NCBI GenBank assembly: GCA_943846665.1
Contig: OX044358.1
Span: 868,001 to 932,000, forward strand
DNA: 64,000 nt
Source of the DNA: Arcticimaribacter sp002477625
GTDB lineage: Bacteria > Bacteroidota > Bacteroidia > Flavobacteriales > Flavobacteriaceae
Reading direction: 5' to 3'
The notes below the pieces were generated by a model, which saw only the letters and a list, made by a program, of their open reading frames with translations, did not search any database and was not told the origin of the DNA. The stretch's first letter is position 1. Every line of letters begins with the position of its first letter. Positions 24,501 to 31,900 of this stretch are shown here, one piece after another. The translations under genes were made by a program, and so were the position numbers.

Positions 24501-27130
24501 ACTATTACGAGGCGTTTACACTTACTGTTTCTGACACCAATGATTCGATACCCTCTGACATCAATTTTGGTTCTGGGATAAGTACAGATGGCTTAATTCT
24601 TCATCTTGATGCTGCCAATGTAAACTCATATGATGGAACAGGGAATACATGGTATGACCTCAGTGGCAATGGAAACGATGCCACTCTAATTGGACCTGAA
24701 TATAATACCGATGGATACTTCGAGTTTGACGGGAACGATATCGTTCAAAGTATTAACGCTAGTGGCTTAACAAACCTAACCATTGAAGTTTGGATGTACG
24801 ACAACACCAGTTCAGGACAACGTGACTTATTAACTTATAATGGAAACGCGGGGAGTTACACCTTTAGCAATCTTAATAAGTTCAGAACGGATGGAAACGG
24901 ACTAGGTGCTTCGCAATTCCCAACCACATTGATTTCCAATCAATGGACTCGGTTTGCCTATGTAAAAAATCAAAAGATTTTTGTCAATAATACCAAAACA
25001 TTAAAACAAGCTGGAAATGACAATCCTTATGGAAACTTATCTTTTGGAAATGCACGCTCCGATGTAAATAACAAATTTAGAGGTAAGATGTCGAAGATAT
25101 TAGTTTACCAAACCGCCTTGACAGACGATGAATTAGATACTAATTATACCGCATTTGAAAGTCGACATTCGGGAGGATCTACTTCATCTGGCGGGCCTAC
25201 CCTATCGATCGACGATAATGCACCACTTAATACTATAGTTGGAACAATGCAAGCTGAAGATCTTGATGCCAACAGTAGCTTTAGTTTTGCCTTAGTGAAT
25301 GGAAACGGAACTAACGATGCAGACAATGGTTTGTTTGTAGTTAGTGGGAATCAATTGGTGTTGAATGCTGAGCTCGATTATCAGATTCAAACTTCTGCGA
25401 ATGTAAACATTCAGGTCAGTGATGGAGTAAACACCTTCAACAAAAGTTTTACATTTCCAATCAATGATAAAACAGGTCCTCGATTAAGCGCATTAACAAT
25501 TGCAAACAACAATGCTTCGATTACCCTTCAGTTTGATGAAACTACTTTCAGTACAGCTTCAGCAACAGGGAGTCTAGATCCCACGGATTTTGCATTGAGT
25601 ATTGTTGGAGGTACTGCTACATTGAGCGCAAGTGTTCCAAGTAGCTTAACTTTTAATGGTTCACAATACACCATGGTACTGCCCATACAGGGTTATCCTA
25701 ATGGGAATGAAATTATTTCAGTAAATGCAGTCACAAATTCAATTTATGATGCCCTTGGAAATGTAGCAGATGGCTTATTAAATAATTCCATTGCACTGAA
25801 TACGGATACCGACCAAGATGGGATCGTAGACCTTTTCGACACATGCCCTGCCACTCCTTCTGGAGAAACAGCCAATGCGGATGGTTGCTCTGAAAGCCAA
25901 CGAGACCCAGACAACGATTTGATTTTTGGAGAAGCTGATAACTGTCCGTTTACCTTCAATCCCAATCAGGTCGATACCGACGGCGATGGCATTGGCGATA
26001 TTTGTGATCCAGACGATGACAACGATGGAATACCGGATGGCTCAGATAATTGTCCATTGACGCCAAACAGCGATCAAGAAGACTCTGATTTGGATGGTAT
26101 TGGAAATGCCTGTGACGCTGATAATGATAACGATGGTGTTTCTGATGCGGATGAAATTGCTCTTGGATTAGATCCATTTAGTAGAGACAGTGATGGTGAT
26201 GGCTATGACGATGGCGCTGATGTTTTTCCATCTGACCCGCTCGAATGGTTCGATACCGACGGCGATGGCGTTGGAAACAATACGGATGCAGACGATGACA
26301 ATGATGGATCCTTAGACAACGAAGATGATTTTCCTCTTGATGCCCAAGAATGGCTCGATACCGATGGAGATACGATAGGGAATAATGCTGATCCAGATGA
26401 TGATAATGATGGCTTCTTAGATCGAAACGATGCCTTCCCTCTTGACTCCTTTGAATGGCTCGATACCGATGATGATGGTATTGGAAACAATGCCGATACA
26501 GACGATGACGGCGATGATTATTACGATGATGATGAAATAGAATGTGGTTCTAATCCGCTGCTGCGTTGGTCTCGTCCCGATGATTTTGATCGTGATTTAA
26601 TTCCAGATTGTATTGATCAAGACGATGACAACGATGAATGTTTAGATGAAGATGATCTCTATCCGCTTAATCCTTACGAATGTTTGGATACGGACGGCGA
26701 TGGTTTTGGAGACAATGCCGATTGGGATGCAGATAACGATGGTGTCCACGATAACCTCGATGCCTTCCCTCAAGATCCAAATGAATCCAAAGACACCGAT
26801 GGAGACGGCATAGGAGACAATGCAGATCCAGACAAAAACAACGACGGTTTTCCAGATGACGTAGCCTTAGTATCCCCTGTTTTGACCCCCCAGTCCAATG
26901 GAATAGAAGCTACTTGGAGAATTGTTAATCTTGAAATGTACCCCTATTCTATAGTGAGGGTATTTAGTCCTAACGGAGCTGTAGTATTCAAGGCTATTCA
27001 GTATCAAAATGATTGGAAGGGTACCCATTATAAAACAGGGAAAGCGCTCCCTACCGGTCCTTACTTGTATGAAATTTATATTGGCGAAAAGCAGGAACCG
27101 CTAACGGGTTGGCTCTATATTTTTAATTAA
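15551..27130 (+). CDS. Giant cadherin/LamG/TSP3 surface adhesin, type IX secretion cargo
   Basis: 3859 residues, secreted. Approximate order: signal peptide 1-21; parallel beta-helix-like region 23-330; cadherin-like repeats from 332; an Ig-like domain ~531-643; a jelly-roll-like domain ~653-842; SwmB-like domain ~847-955; LamG1 ~958-1168; SwmB-like ~1173-1280; then about eleven more cadherin-like repeats to ~3307. Four of these are interrupted by LamG2 (~1538-1768), LamG3 (~1926-2145), LamG4 (~2460-2687) and LamG5 (~3014-3205). SwmB-like ~3308-3417, calcium-binding thrombospondin-3 repeats ~3417-3772, and a type-B T9SS sorting domain 3774-3859. Likely role: calcium-dependent adhesion or glycan binding, possibly gliding. 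A PorP/SprF gene starts 7 nt after its stop. No frameshift is visible over 11.6 kb. Confidence 0.9.
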   Translation: MNLKILQLILLAIFWTNFAVSQTITVTNLNPSGSGSLGNAINQYSSSGGTIVFANNLSGTITISSGFTNITSNLTITGNGKTNTTISGGGSSSRMFSVSGNGNLTLNSLTLKNNGSPGSNAGSIFYLNNVTGGITTNDVLITECSHTISFISNKGTLNVNNSQIDNNAGNYLFRSDWGNTPEGCPINESVFTNKTIIQNSDITNNSGVVFRTERFVKIDNCNIANNSSNIFAYFRGVNVYKVLGSNIENTGGFSFYSWIQSNTGGWGNKILCSDHFSFDGNTFVNSGNITIPGNYGPSFTVGNNSFDRAISNYLSYDSSSPPTLSSNSLSSPPSDISLSSTSVDENVSIGTTVGGLTTTDAGSGDSHTYTLVSGTGDTDNASFSISGANLLTNTALDYETKSSYNIRVQTSDGTDSYQEAFTISVNDLNEAPTDIDLSATAVDENLTSGTTFGGLTTTDGDNGDSFTYTLVSGAGDTDNASFSISGANLLTNTALDYETKSSYNIRVQTSDGTDSYQEAFTITVNDLTESSITQVASNNPNGTYRIGETIDIQVTFDNAVTVSGSPRLLLETGDSDSYATYFSGSGSTVLTFRYTVNEDDLSGDLDYASTAALELNGGTIVSSSNTAAALSLPSIGSNKRIKKIVITENSGGHQTLKAIHMIVAPDGGSVIDVATTSLAGASTTDTHHQNNFGDDRLVINLLQNKTNNKSYTFNSPATAEITFNQSYSINDLHEFTFYGWARYGGGYYGRIANFNFSFKDDDGTEVYSFTSPSTYINGSSQLVVHRLIGEKGASDGSIWQDDINGHFSSAGYGSGWYVNDHTLPSHGGGSSLASVKNIVIDGILAPTITQTQIALDNSSVSLSFSEAVFNTNSGSGSLQANDFTLSLSGGNATLSSTTPSSISIDGTTVTLGLALSGTPNGKELLTVSPAVNSIYDSGGTAAEPTQNNNTSHLIPNIVTTNLVLFLDAANNSSYSGSGNNWYDLSGNNNHGVIDGASYSAVGGGSISFDGTNDRVIIQDNNTLDFSSEITISYVLEPNWGDWSPFISKGGGTNNRNFSTWVGSDKGIDIDNRSSGSMIKPTYTASSEMANGRLSVVTVAIDNSTGIIRTYVNGILRNSQSGTLGSPNSGLLYIGNHGDENFGSGKINKLLLYNQALTNDQVYQNYLAITNTPQITVTSITSDNSSASLTFDQVTFNTDAGSGSLQASDFILSLSGGNATLSSATPSSISISGNTIELGLSLSGVVDGNEVLTISPVAHAVFNTYGFAATSAQSNNTVNLIFTNSVPTDIALSSSSINENVVTGTTIGALSSTDADAGDIHTYSLISGAGDTDNGSFTVSGTNLLTATALDFEVKSSYTIRLETSDGSATYSKALTITVNDVNEAPTDIVLSATAVDENLTSGTVVGGLTTTDVDGGDTFTYTLVGGGSDNDRFSISGANLVTGAGFDFETKNSYSVVIQTSDGSATYSKTLTITVNDVNEAPTDIDLSATAVDENLTSGTVVGGLTTTDVDSGDTFTYTLVDGVGSDDNASFSISGGSGGSYALDFDGSNDHVTTSIDADRNVMPSTTWSGWIKPIGSGGWQMIFGMEDGGWDRFLAIESGGLRLSMGQTGGRWQTGVNVLPNVWQHVVAVYDNGSMRMYFNGTEYSTGNDEGNHSSTGMFTIGGNQTHSPYNYFRGLIDEVAVWDEALTAAEVTALYNAGSGLDASANGGNYSSSDNLVGYFKMNEGTGNALTDASGNGNTATLDNMDASSDWVTGTIAPTSQNQGSGTDLLTAAVFDYETKSSYNIRVQTSDGMSSYEEAFTISVNDVNDVPTDIDLSTSSVNENVATGTTVGGLSTTDADNGDTFTYTLVAGTGATDNANFSISGANLLTAAALDFETKNSYSIRVQTSDGTDSYQEVFTISVDDVNEAPTSIEASGSTAGSSQMISSGLIVHLDASNAASTSTPNSSWIDLSGNDNHGDIMNGVSFENNSFKTSNASGRSGVRVGPLPTILKNTHSFTVVVKVTPQSTSGNILGLSSSSDHGGWNAPVIPSANSKIFPGLHSAHGQFQRPFVVGTTYEYVYSFNHTNNEHKFYEDGELVNTRTVAFSALNSPGYLFLGDDNPGCCSSYEGVHSADFVGDYERLLVYDQALTDQEITGLYQSGPSGIEENSVNGTLITTLSATDQDTNNTNTYSLVDGAGNLGRDNASVTVSGTQILVNGPIDFETTPYLLINVQVNDGINTLTSSFTLTVLDINDNAPSAMVLSNSAFVEGIVSGSSIATLTSVDADTASLNTFSYSLIDGDGSNDNSNNRFTINGNSLISSGTFDYETTTSHNIYVQVNDGANTYNQAFTLTVINQNDPPTDIELSTTIFDENMPMSSAIAVLTAEDQNADDVHTFTLTATNSNEDDDNGSFTVSGTQLLTNDNFDFETKNSYNIHLKVSDGTGTTDYYEAFTITVSDLNEVPTKINLSQESFSNNGLILHLDSGNSSSYPGSGNTWYDLSENNYNAVLMNSPSYSSSSGGLLSLNGSSQWIQLNSFAGALTNNSAYTISIWFKSTETNPSGGIHNNAIFSMHSTNGDNRYRIGAAPDANRGLYYNFGTGSSEGRVSQINLHDNQWHNMTITKNTGVEAQFYIDDVLRTSNGSITNGVNFNGVGQVSIGQEYDGGNTSDHFQGDIPVVMVYNKALEADDRTSLYGHYKKRYIDGEQTEPVSSEGNGISITENTALNTFVGTLQAEDQDSNNTYTYGLADGAGDLGRDNASVTVSGTQILVNGPIDFETTPYLLINVQVNDGLNTITSSFTININDLNDTPPSQIGLSTTTFAEDITNGSVVATLSATDADTASLNSFSYSLVSGDGTNDASNARFSISGNTLVANGTFDYETAASHPIYLEVNDGASSFKQAFTLMVNNQNDAPSDIALSQTAFFEGVANGSALTSLSTSDQDTADTHTFTLASSGDSLDDDNGSFSVSGTTLITEVEFDYETKTSYNIYLKVSDGSSDYYEAFTLTVSDTNDSIPSDINFGSGISTDGLILHLDAANVNSYDGTGNTWYDLSGNGNDATLIGPEYNTDGYFEFDGNDIVQSINASGLTNLTIEVWMYDNTSSGQRDLLTYNGNAGSYTFSNLNKFRTDGNGLGASQFPTTLISNQWTRFAYVKNQKIFVNNTKTLKQAGNDNPYGNLSFGNARSDVNNKFRGKMSKILVYQTALTDDELDTNYTAFESRHSGGSTSSGGPTLSIDDNAPLNTIVGTMQAEDLDANSSFSFALVNGNGTNDADNGLFVVSGNQLVLNAELDYQIQTSANVNIQVSDGVNTFNKSFTFPINDKTGPRLSALTIANNNASITLQFDETTFSTASATGSLDPTDFALSIVGGTATLSASVPSSLTFNGSQYTMVLPIQGYPNGNEIISVNAVTNSIYDALGNVADGLLNNSIALNTDTDQDGIVDLFDTCPATPSGETANADGCSESQRDPDNDLIFGEADNCPFTFNPNQVDTDGDGIGDICDPDDDNDGIPDGSDNCPLTPNSDQEDSDLDGIGNACDADNDNDGVSDADEIALGLDPFSRDSDGDGYDDGADVFPSDPLEWFDTDGDGVGNNTDADDDNDGSLDNEDDFPLDAQEWLDTDGDTIGNNADPDDDNDGFLDRNDAFPLDSFEWLDTDDDGIGNNADTDDDGDDYYDDDEIECGSNPLLRWSRPDDFDRDLIPDCIDQDDDNDECLDEDDLYPLNPYECLDTDGDGFGDNADWDADNDGVHDNLDAFPQDPNESKDTDGDGIGDNADPDKNNDGFPDDVALVSPVLTPQSNGIEATWRIVNLEMYPYSIVRVFSPNGAVVFKAIQYQNDWKGTHYKTGKALPTGPYLYEIYIGEKQEPLTGWLYIFN
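16653..17117 (+). repeat. Near-identical tandem cadherin-repeat DNA
   Basis: The segment ~16653-16820 recurs at ~16950-17117, 297 nt (99 codons) further on, with only about two base differences by eye. The unit equals one cadherin-like repeat. Looser copies recur at ~19690-20110 and, as a second repeat type, at ~22080-22220 versus ~23740-23885. The close match indicates recent duplication or gene conversion within the adhesin gene. Confidence 0.85.
25801..26865 (+). repeat. Thrombospondin type-3 repeat coding stretch
   Basis: The coding DNA is built from repeats of the kind DTDGDGIGDNADPDDDNDG, with runs of Asp codons and EW(L/F)DTDGD at about 36-residue spacing. This explains the low-complexity GAT/GAC-rich DNA and the long minus-strand open frames over it, which are shadows. 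The repeats bind calcium and would stiffen the stalk next to the C-terminal sorting domain. Confidence 0.85.
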
Positions 27131-27137
27131 GAAACTC

Positions 27138-28010
27138 ATGAATCACAATCTTATTAGGTTTGTATTTTTTGTTTTCAGTACAGCTGCGTTTAGTCAAACG
27201 CAAGAGAATCTGCTGATGGAACGCTTTTTTATGAATGCGTTCAATCCCGCTTATGTGGGTTCTGAAGGCAAATCGGTGGCGATCGTTACACGAACGACTT
27301 GGTCTGGAATTGCTGATTCACCTCGATCGAATTATCTGTTCTATTCGGGCGCTCCAAAAAAGAATCTTTCCTTTGGAGTTTCTGTAATTTCAAATAAAGT
27401 ATTCATCGATACCCGCAGTCAATATTCACTCGATGCTAGTTATAAACTTAAATTGGGTGGGCAATACACCATAAACCTGGGATTGAAAGCTGGACTGGCT
27501 TCTAAAAAGACAAATCTTGAAGACTTGAATCGAATTACGTCCGACTCAAACCCATACATTACGACAACCAATCAAGGGAATTATCCGGTGTTTGGTGCTG
27601 GGTTTTTAATTCAAGGAGAGAAGTTGTATTTTTCATTAGGAACGCCTAATTTTCTGAATCCAGAAAAGTTTATCGATGATAGTTCATTCATTCAAAACCA
27701 AAATCCAATCCTTTATATGGCTGCAGGTTATACCATAGACCTTGGCTTCTTTGACTCCTCACTTCGCCCTTATATTACCTCAAAAATAATCCCGGGAACT
27801 ACTAATCAAATGAGTATTGGAGGAAACTTTAGCTTTAAAAATATTTTTGAAATAGGTATGGGATACAAAAGTATTGATTACTCCTATGTAATGTTTATGC
27901 TCAAACTGAAAATGGGTATCGACATTGGCTATGCTACCGACTTTGGAGTAGGTGATAACAGCAATAGACCAAGAACTGGATATGAGCTCTTTGCTAAGTA
28001 TCGGTTTTAG
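27138..28010 (+). CDS. PorP/SprF-family outer-membrane protein (partner 2)
   Basis: 290 residues, signal peptide 1-20 (ending AAFSQ), then the PorP/SprF signature LLMERFFMNAFNPAYVGSEG and repeated amphipathic strands ending in a terminal aromatic (ELFAKYRF). It follows the giant adhesin by 7 nt, repeating the cargo-then-PorP order at 10622-14190. Family knowledge: SprF supports secretion and surface attachment of SprB in gliding flavobacteria. Assigning this copy to the adhesin is inference from adjacency. It faces a convergent 77-residue membrane-protein gene 7 nt away. Confidence 0.9.
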   Translation: MNHNLIRFVFFVFSTAAFSQTQENLLMERFFMNAFNPAYVGSEGKSVAIVTRTTWSGIADSPRSNYLFYSGAPKKNLSFGVSVISNKVFIDTRSQYSLDASYKLKLGGQYTINLGLKAGLASKKTNLEDLNRITSDSNPYITTTNQGNYPVFGAGFLIQGEKLYFSLGTPNFLNPEKFIDDSSFIQNQNPILYMAAGYTIDLGFFDSSLRPYITSKIIPGTTNQMSIGGNFSFKNIFEIGMGYKSIDYSYVMFMLKLKMGIDIGYATDFGVGDNSNRPRTGYELFAKYRF

Positions 28011-28017
28011 TTATCGT

Positions 28018-28251
28018 TCAGGAAGTTTGTTTTTTTGACGTCCATTTCAAAAAACGCAGACCAAAAAACAACCACAAAAAAACACAAACCCACCATGCTT
28101 GAAAATAGAGGTCATTCTTCGGACTGTTGTCTAAATCAAGTGCAGGGAGCACAATGGATTCAACAAGTACATTGAACAGGAAAAGGCATAAAAAACCAAA
28201 GCCCCATTTCAATAATTTATTTTTGTTCTGCCCTCTCAAATTCCAAATCAT
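28018..28251 (-). CDS. Small two-helix membrane protein
   Basis: 77 residues with two hydrophobic helices (about 15-36 and 49-67, the second Trp-rich: QAWWVCVFLWLFFGLRFLKW) and basic ends (GQNKNKLLKW, TSKKQTS). No recognised family. It is convergent to the PorP/SprF gene and followed upstream by the tRNA-Asp locus. Probably real, given the consistent membrane topology, but unsupported by context. Confidence 0.5.
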   Translation of the reverse strand: MIWNLRGQNKNKLLKWGFGFLCLFLFNVLVESIVLPALDLDNSPKNDLYFQAWWVCVFLWLFFGLRFLKWTSKKQTS

Positions 28252-28337
28252 TCGATAAAATTTTTTAAAGAATTAAACACGTTCTAATATAAAAATACGC
28301 TTAAAATTAAAGAAAATTTTTATTTCGGAAAAGGCAA

Positions 28338-28370
28338 TAAAAAAAGTCCTAGTAGATGCTAGGACTTTTA
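28338..28370 (-). terminator. Terminator after tRNA-Asp
   Basis: On the minus strand, a 10-bp stem (28368-28359 with 28352-28343, 6-nt loop) with AAAGTCCTAG/CTAGGACTTT ends in a T-run. It lies just past the 3' end of tRNA-Asp. Confidence 0.85.
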
Positions 28371-28381
28371 GCGTTTTAGAG

Positions 28382-28455
28382 CGGTCTGGACGGGACTCGA
28401 ACCCGCGACCCCCTGCGTGACAGGCAGGTATTCTAACCAGCTGAACTACCAGACC
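28382..28455 (-). tRNA. tRNA-Asp (anticodon GTC)
   Basis: A 74-nt cloverleaf on the minus strand. The acceptor stem is GGTCTGG/CCAGACC, the D-arm is within TAGTTCAGCTGGTTAGAATA, the anticodon arm is CCTGC-CTGTCAC-GCAGG with anticodon GTC, and the T-arm contains GGTTCGAGTCC. The discriminator is G and CCA is not encoded. A strong promoter lies just upstream and a terminator just downstream, so it is a single-gene unit. Confidence 0.96.
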
Positions 28456-28469
28456 TCTTTTAACGATTG

Positions 28470-28501
28470 CAAATATACATTGCATTTTTCTTTAACTCAA
28501 A
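28470..28501 (-). promoter_or_regulatory. Promoter of tRNA-Asp
   Basis: On the minus strand, TTTG, a 20-nt spacer, then TATATTTG (28477-28470), a near-ideal Bacteroidota -33/-7 pair. It places the transcript start a few nucleotides before the tRNA 5' end. Confidence 0.75.
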
Positions 28502-28540
28502 TAAAAAACCGCTAAAAAAATAAAAAACTTGTAGCCGTAA

Positions 28541-28858
28541 TTACAATAAAGCCTCAAGTGCTTCTGCATAAGCAGTTTTAGGAGAAACCCCTACTTTACG
28601 ATCTACAATTTCGCCGTCTTTAAAGACCAAAACCGTTGGTATATTTCGAACGCCGTATTTAGCAGCAAATTCTTGATTGGTGTCTACATCAAGTTTACCT
28701 ACAACAGCCCTTCCATCAAAATCAGAACTTACTTCTTCGATGATTGGACCTACCATACGGCAGGGACCACACCAAGCTGCCCAAAAGTCAACGAGTACAG
28801 GTTGGGACGATTTTAAAACAATTTCTTCGAAATTTGCGTCAGTTATTTCTATAGCCAT
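28541..28858 (-). CDS. trxA: Thioredoxin
   Basis: 105 residues, with the redox motif WAAWCGPCRMVGP, the cis-Pro region RNIPTVLVFKDGE and no signal peptide, so a cytoplasmic disulfide reductase serving ribonucleotide reductase and other targets. Length is normal for the family. A perfect -7 box lies 22 nt upstream. It stands downstream of dnaE on the same strand but has its own promoter. Confidence 0.95.
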   Translation of the reverse strand: MAIEITDANFEEIVLKSSQPVLVDFWAAWCGPCRMVGPIIEEVSSDFDGRAVVGKLDVDTNQEFAAKYGVRNIPTVLVFKDGEIVDRKVGVSPKTAYAEALEALL

Positions 28859-28880
28859 AATAATGTTATTTAATTTTCTA

Positions 28881-28888
28881 CAAATGTA
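28881..28888 (-). promoter_or_regulatory. TACATTTG -7 box of trxA
   Basis: Exact TAnnTTTG match on the minus strand, giving a leader of about 15-20 nt before the trxA ATG at 28858. Confidence 0.6.
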
Positions 28889-28959
28889 TCTTTTTTTTTA
28901 ATCTACTGCTTGTGTTCGTATCTGATTTTCTTATATATAAATCATCAAACTCGATTTGC

Positions 28960-31900
28960 TCAATTGAGTCGATAATGGATATTCTGTTCCTCTAAAGCTG
29001 ACAATAATTTGTTGGACACTTCTACCCGTTGCTTTCTGCTGGGAAGGGTCAATTTGATTTGCTCTTCCGTGTCAAATACATCCATATAAAGCCCCTTATC
29101 TCCTTTGAAAGGACTCATCAGTGCCTTAAGGTCTCGTATCTTCGACTCATTGAGCTGTTTCAACTCGAACATCAAAGTGATTTTCTTGACATTGGCCTTG
29201 AGGGTGTCGTGAAGCATTTCAAAGTCATTAAACTGAATTCGAGCGGGACCCAATTGACCCGTTTCTCGATTTCGCCACCCCTCTACTACACGGATACGAA
29301 GACGTACAAAATTATTCGGTAGAATAAAATGTCTGAATTTTAAATAGTCTTCTCCAAAGATTTTAAACTCATACTGGTCTGAAAAATCTTCAATCGTAAA
29401 CTTACCCCAGCCCTTTCCTGTCTTGGTTACCAAGTGTTCGACATCATTGATAATCCCTCCAAAACTCAGATCGCGATTGACCAAAGGATCCAGATCGTTC
29501 AAAACATCAAAAGTTGCTGATGAGAAATACTTCATCTCGCGTTTGAAATCATCCAATGGATGGGCAGAAATATAAATCCCTACTACTGCTTTTTCTTTTT
29601 TCAACAACTCTAGGGTTCCCCAGGATTCACATTCTGGAATTTGAATCTCTTGAATTTGTTCTTGACTATCGTCCCCAAACAGATTGGTTTGAGCGGAATT
29701 TAAATTCTCTTGGTGTTTTGCTCCATACCGTATGGCTTTTTCCAAAAATAAGATTCCATCGCCATCAGGATTAAAATACTGTGCACGGTGGTAACTCCCA
29801 AGGGAATCCAGCCCTCCAGCCAGTGTTAAATTTTCGATTGCTTTTTTATTTGCAGCACGTAGATCGATTCGCTTCGTCAAATCAAAAACAGAGGTATAAC
29901 GAGCATCTTTTCGATTTTCGATTATGGTTTCTACTGCCCCACGCCCTACTCCTTTGATCGCCCCCATTCCAAAACGAATGGCCTGCTGATCGTTTACCGT
30001 AAACTTATAAAAGGACTCATTTACATCAGGACCCAGGACGTTCAAGCCCATACGGCGGCATTCTTCCATAAAGAAGGTTACCTGCTTGATGTCGTTCATA
30101 TTATTGGACAGTACCGCTGCCATATATTCAGCAGGATAGTGTGCCTTTAAATAGGCCGTTTGGTAACCAATCCAGGCGTAACAAGTAGAGTGCGATTTAT
30201 TAAAAGCATAAGAGGCAAAGGCTTCCCAATCCTTCCAAATTTTCTCTAATTTTTCAGGGTCATGACCGTTGGCTTTTCCTCCTTCAATAAACTGAGGTTT
30301 TAGCTTGGCAAGTAAGGCATGTATTTTTTTACCCATCGCTTTTCGCAAGACATCCGCTTCACCTTTGGTGAAGCCTGCTAGCTTTTGGGAAAGCAACATC
30401 ACCTGCTCTTGATAGACTGTAATTCCATAGGTTTCTTGGAGGAACTCTTCCATATCCTCTAAGTCATAAGAGATTGCTTCTTTTCCGTTTTTACGATCAA
30501 CAAAACTCGGAATGTATTCCAAAGGTCCTGGTCGGTACAAAGCATTCATTGCAATGAGATCGGCAAAAACCGTGGGTTTTAAATCTTTTAAATATTTCTG
30601 CATCCCAGCAGACTCGTATTGAAAAATACCTACCGTGTCGCCGCGCTGAAAAAGCTCATAGGTCTTTAGATCATCCAATGGAAATGTATCGGGATCCAGC
30701 GTAATGTTGTGCTTGTATTGCACCAACTTGACCGTGTCTTTGATTAGGGTTAGGGTTTTTAGTCCCAAAAAATCCATTTTCAATAAACCAGCATCTTCAA
30801 CTACGGAGTTGTCAAACTGCGTAACAAACAAGTCCGAATCTTTTGCTGTTGCCACTGGGACGAATTTGGTGATGTCGTCTGGAGTGATGATGACCCCACA
30901 GGCGTGAGTTCCGGTGTTGCGAAGCGAACCCTCTAATACTATGGCTTGTTGAATGGTTTCGCCAGACAAACTAGACTCTTCGGCCAGAGCCATAAACTCT
31001 TTTACTTTAATGAATTCGTCAGCACGCAACGCTTTTTTCAAGTCTTTTTCTGGAAGTCCAAAAATCTTGGACAACTTAATGTTGGGCAATAATTTTGAAA
31101 TACGATCGGCTTCATTAAGAGCCAAATCCAACACTCGAGCCGTATCCCGAATCGAAGACTTGGCGGCCATGGTTCCGTAGGTTATGATTTGAGCTACCTG
31201 ATTGGATCCATATTTATCGATCACATAATCCATCACCTTAGCCCGACCTTCGTCGTCAAAGTCAATATCAATATCGGGCATACTTACCCGATCAGGATTC
31301 AAGAACCGCTCAAAAAGCAGGTTGTACTCAATGGGATCAATATTGGTTATTTTCAGACAATAAGCTACCACAGAACCAGCCGCAGAACCACGACCCGGGC
31401 CTACTGAAACATCCATCTCACGAGCAGCAGCGATCAGATCTTGTACGATCAAAAAATATCCTGGATATCCGGTCTTGGCAATTACACTCAACTCAAAGTC
31501 GATTCGCTCCGTAATTTCATCGGTCAATGTAGCGTATCTTTTTTTTGCTCCTTCGTAGGTTAAGTATCGAAGGAAGTTGTTTTCCCCAAGTTTTCCGTCT
31601 GGATCATCGGGAACTAAATAGGCTTCTGGAATGCCAAACTTTGGAAGCAATACTTCTCTGGCCAACTCAAAAGGTTCAATTTTATCAATTAATGCTTCAA
31701 TATTCAAAACCGCCTCGGGTAAATCCTTAAATAAGATTTTCATCTCCTCAGACGATTTGATATAGTATTCCTGATTTGGAAACCCATATCGAAAACCGCG
31801 ACCCCGCCCAATGGGGGTAGCTTGTTTTTCGCCTTCTTTTAGGCAGAGTAAAATATCGTGAGCGTTGGCTTCTTCTTTGGTTGCGTAATAGGTGTTATTC

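Noticed and set aside
25801..26865. Regular short repeats that could suggest a CRISPR array
   Set aside because: They are in frame, protein-coding thrombospondin-3 repeats with degenerate sequence and no unique spacers.
28273..28485. Open frame on the minus strand across the tRNA-Asp locus
   Set aside because: It covers the tRNA and its terminator. The coding appearance is accidental.
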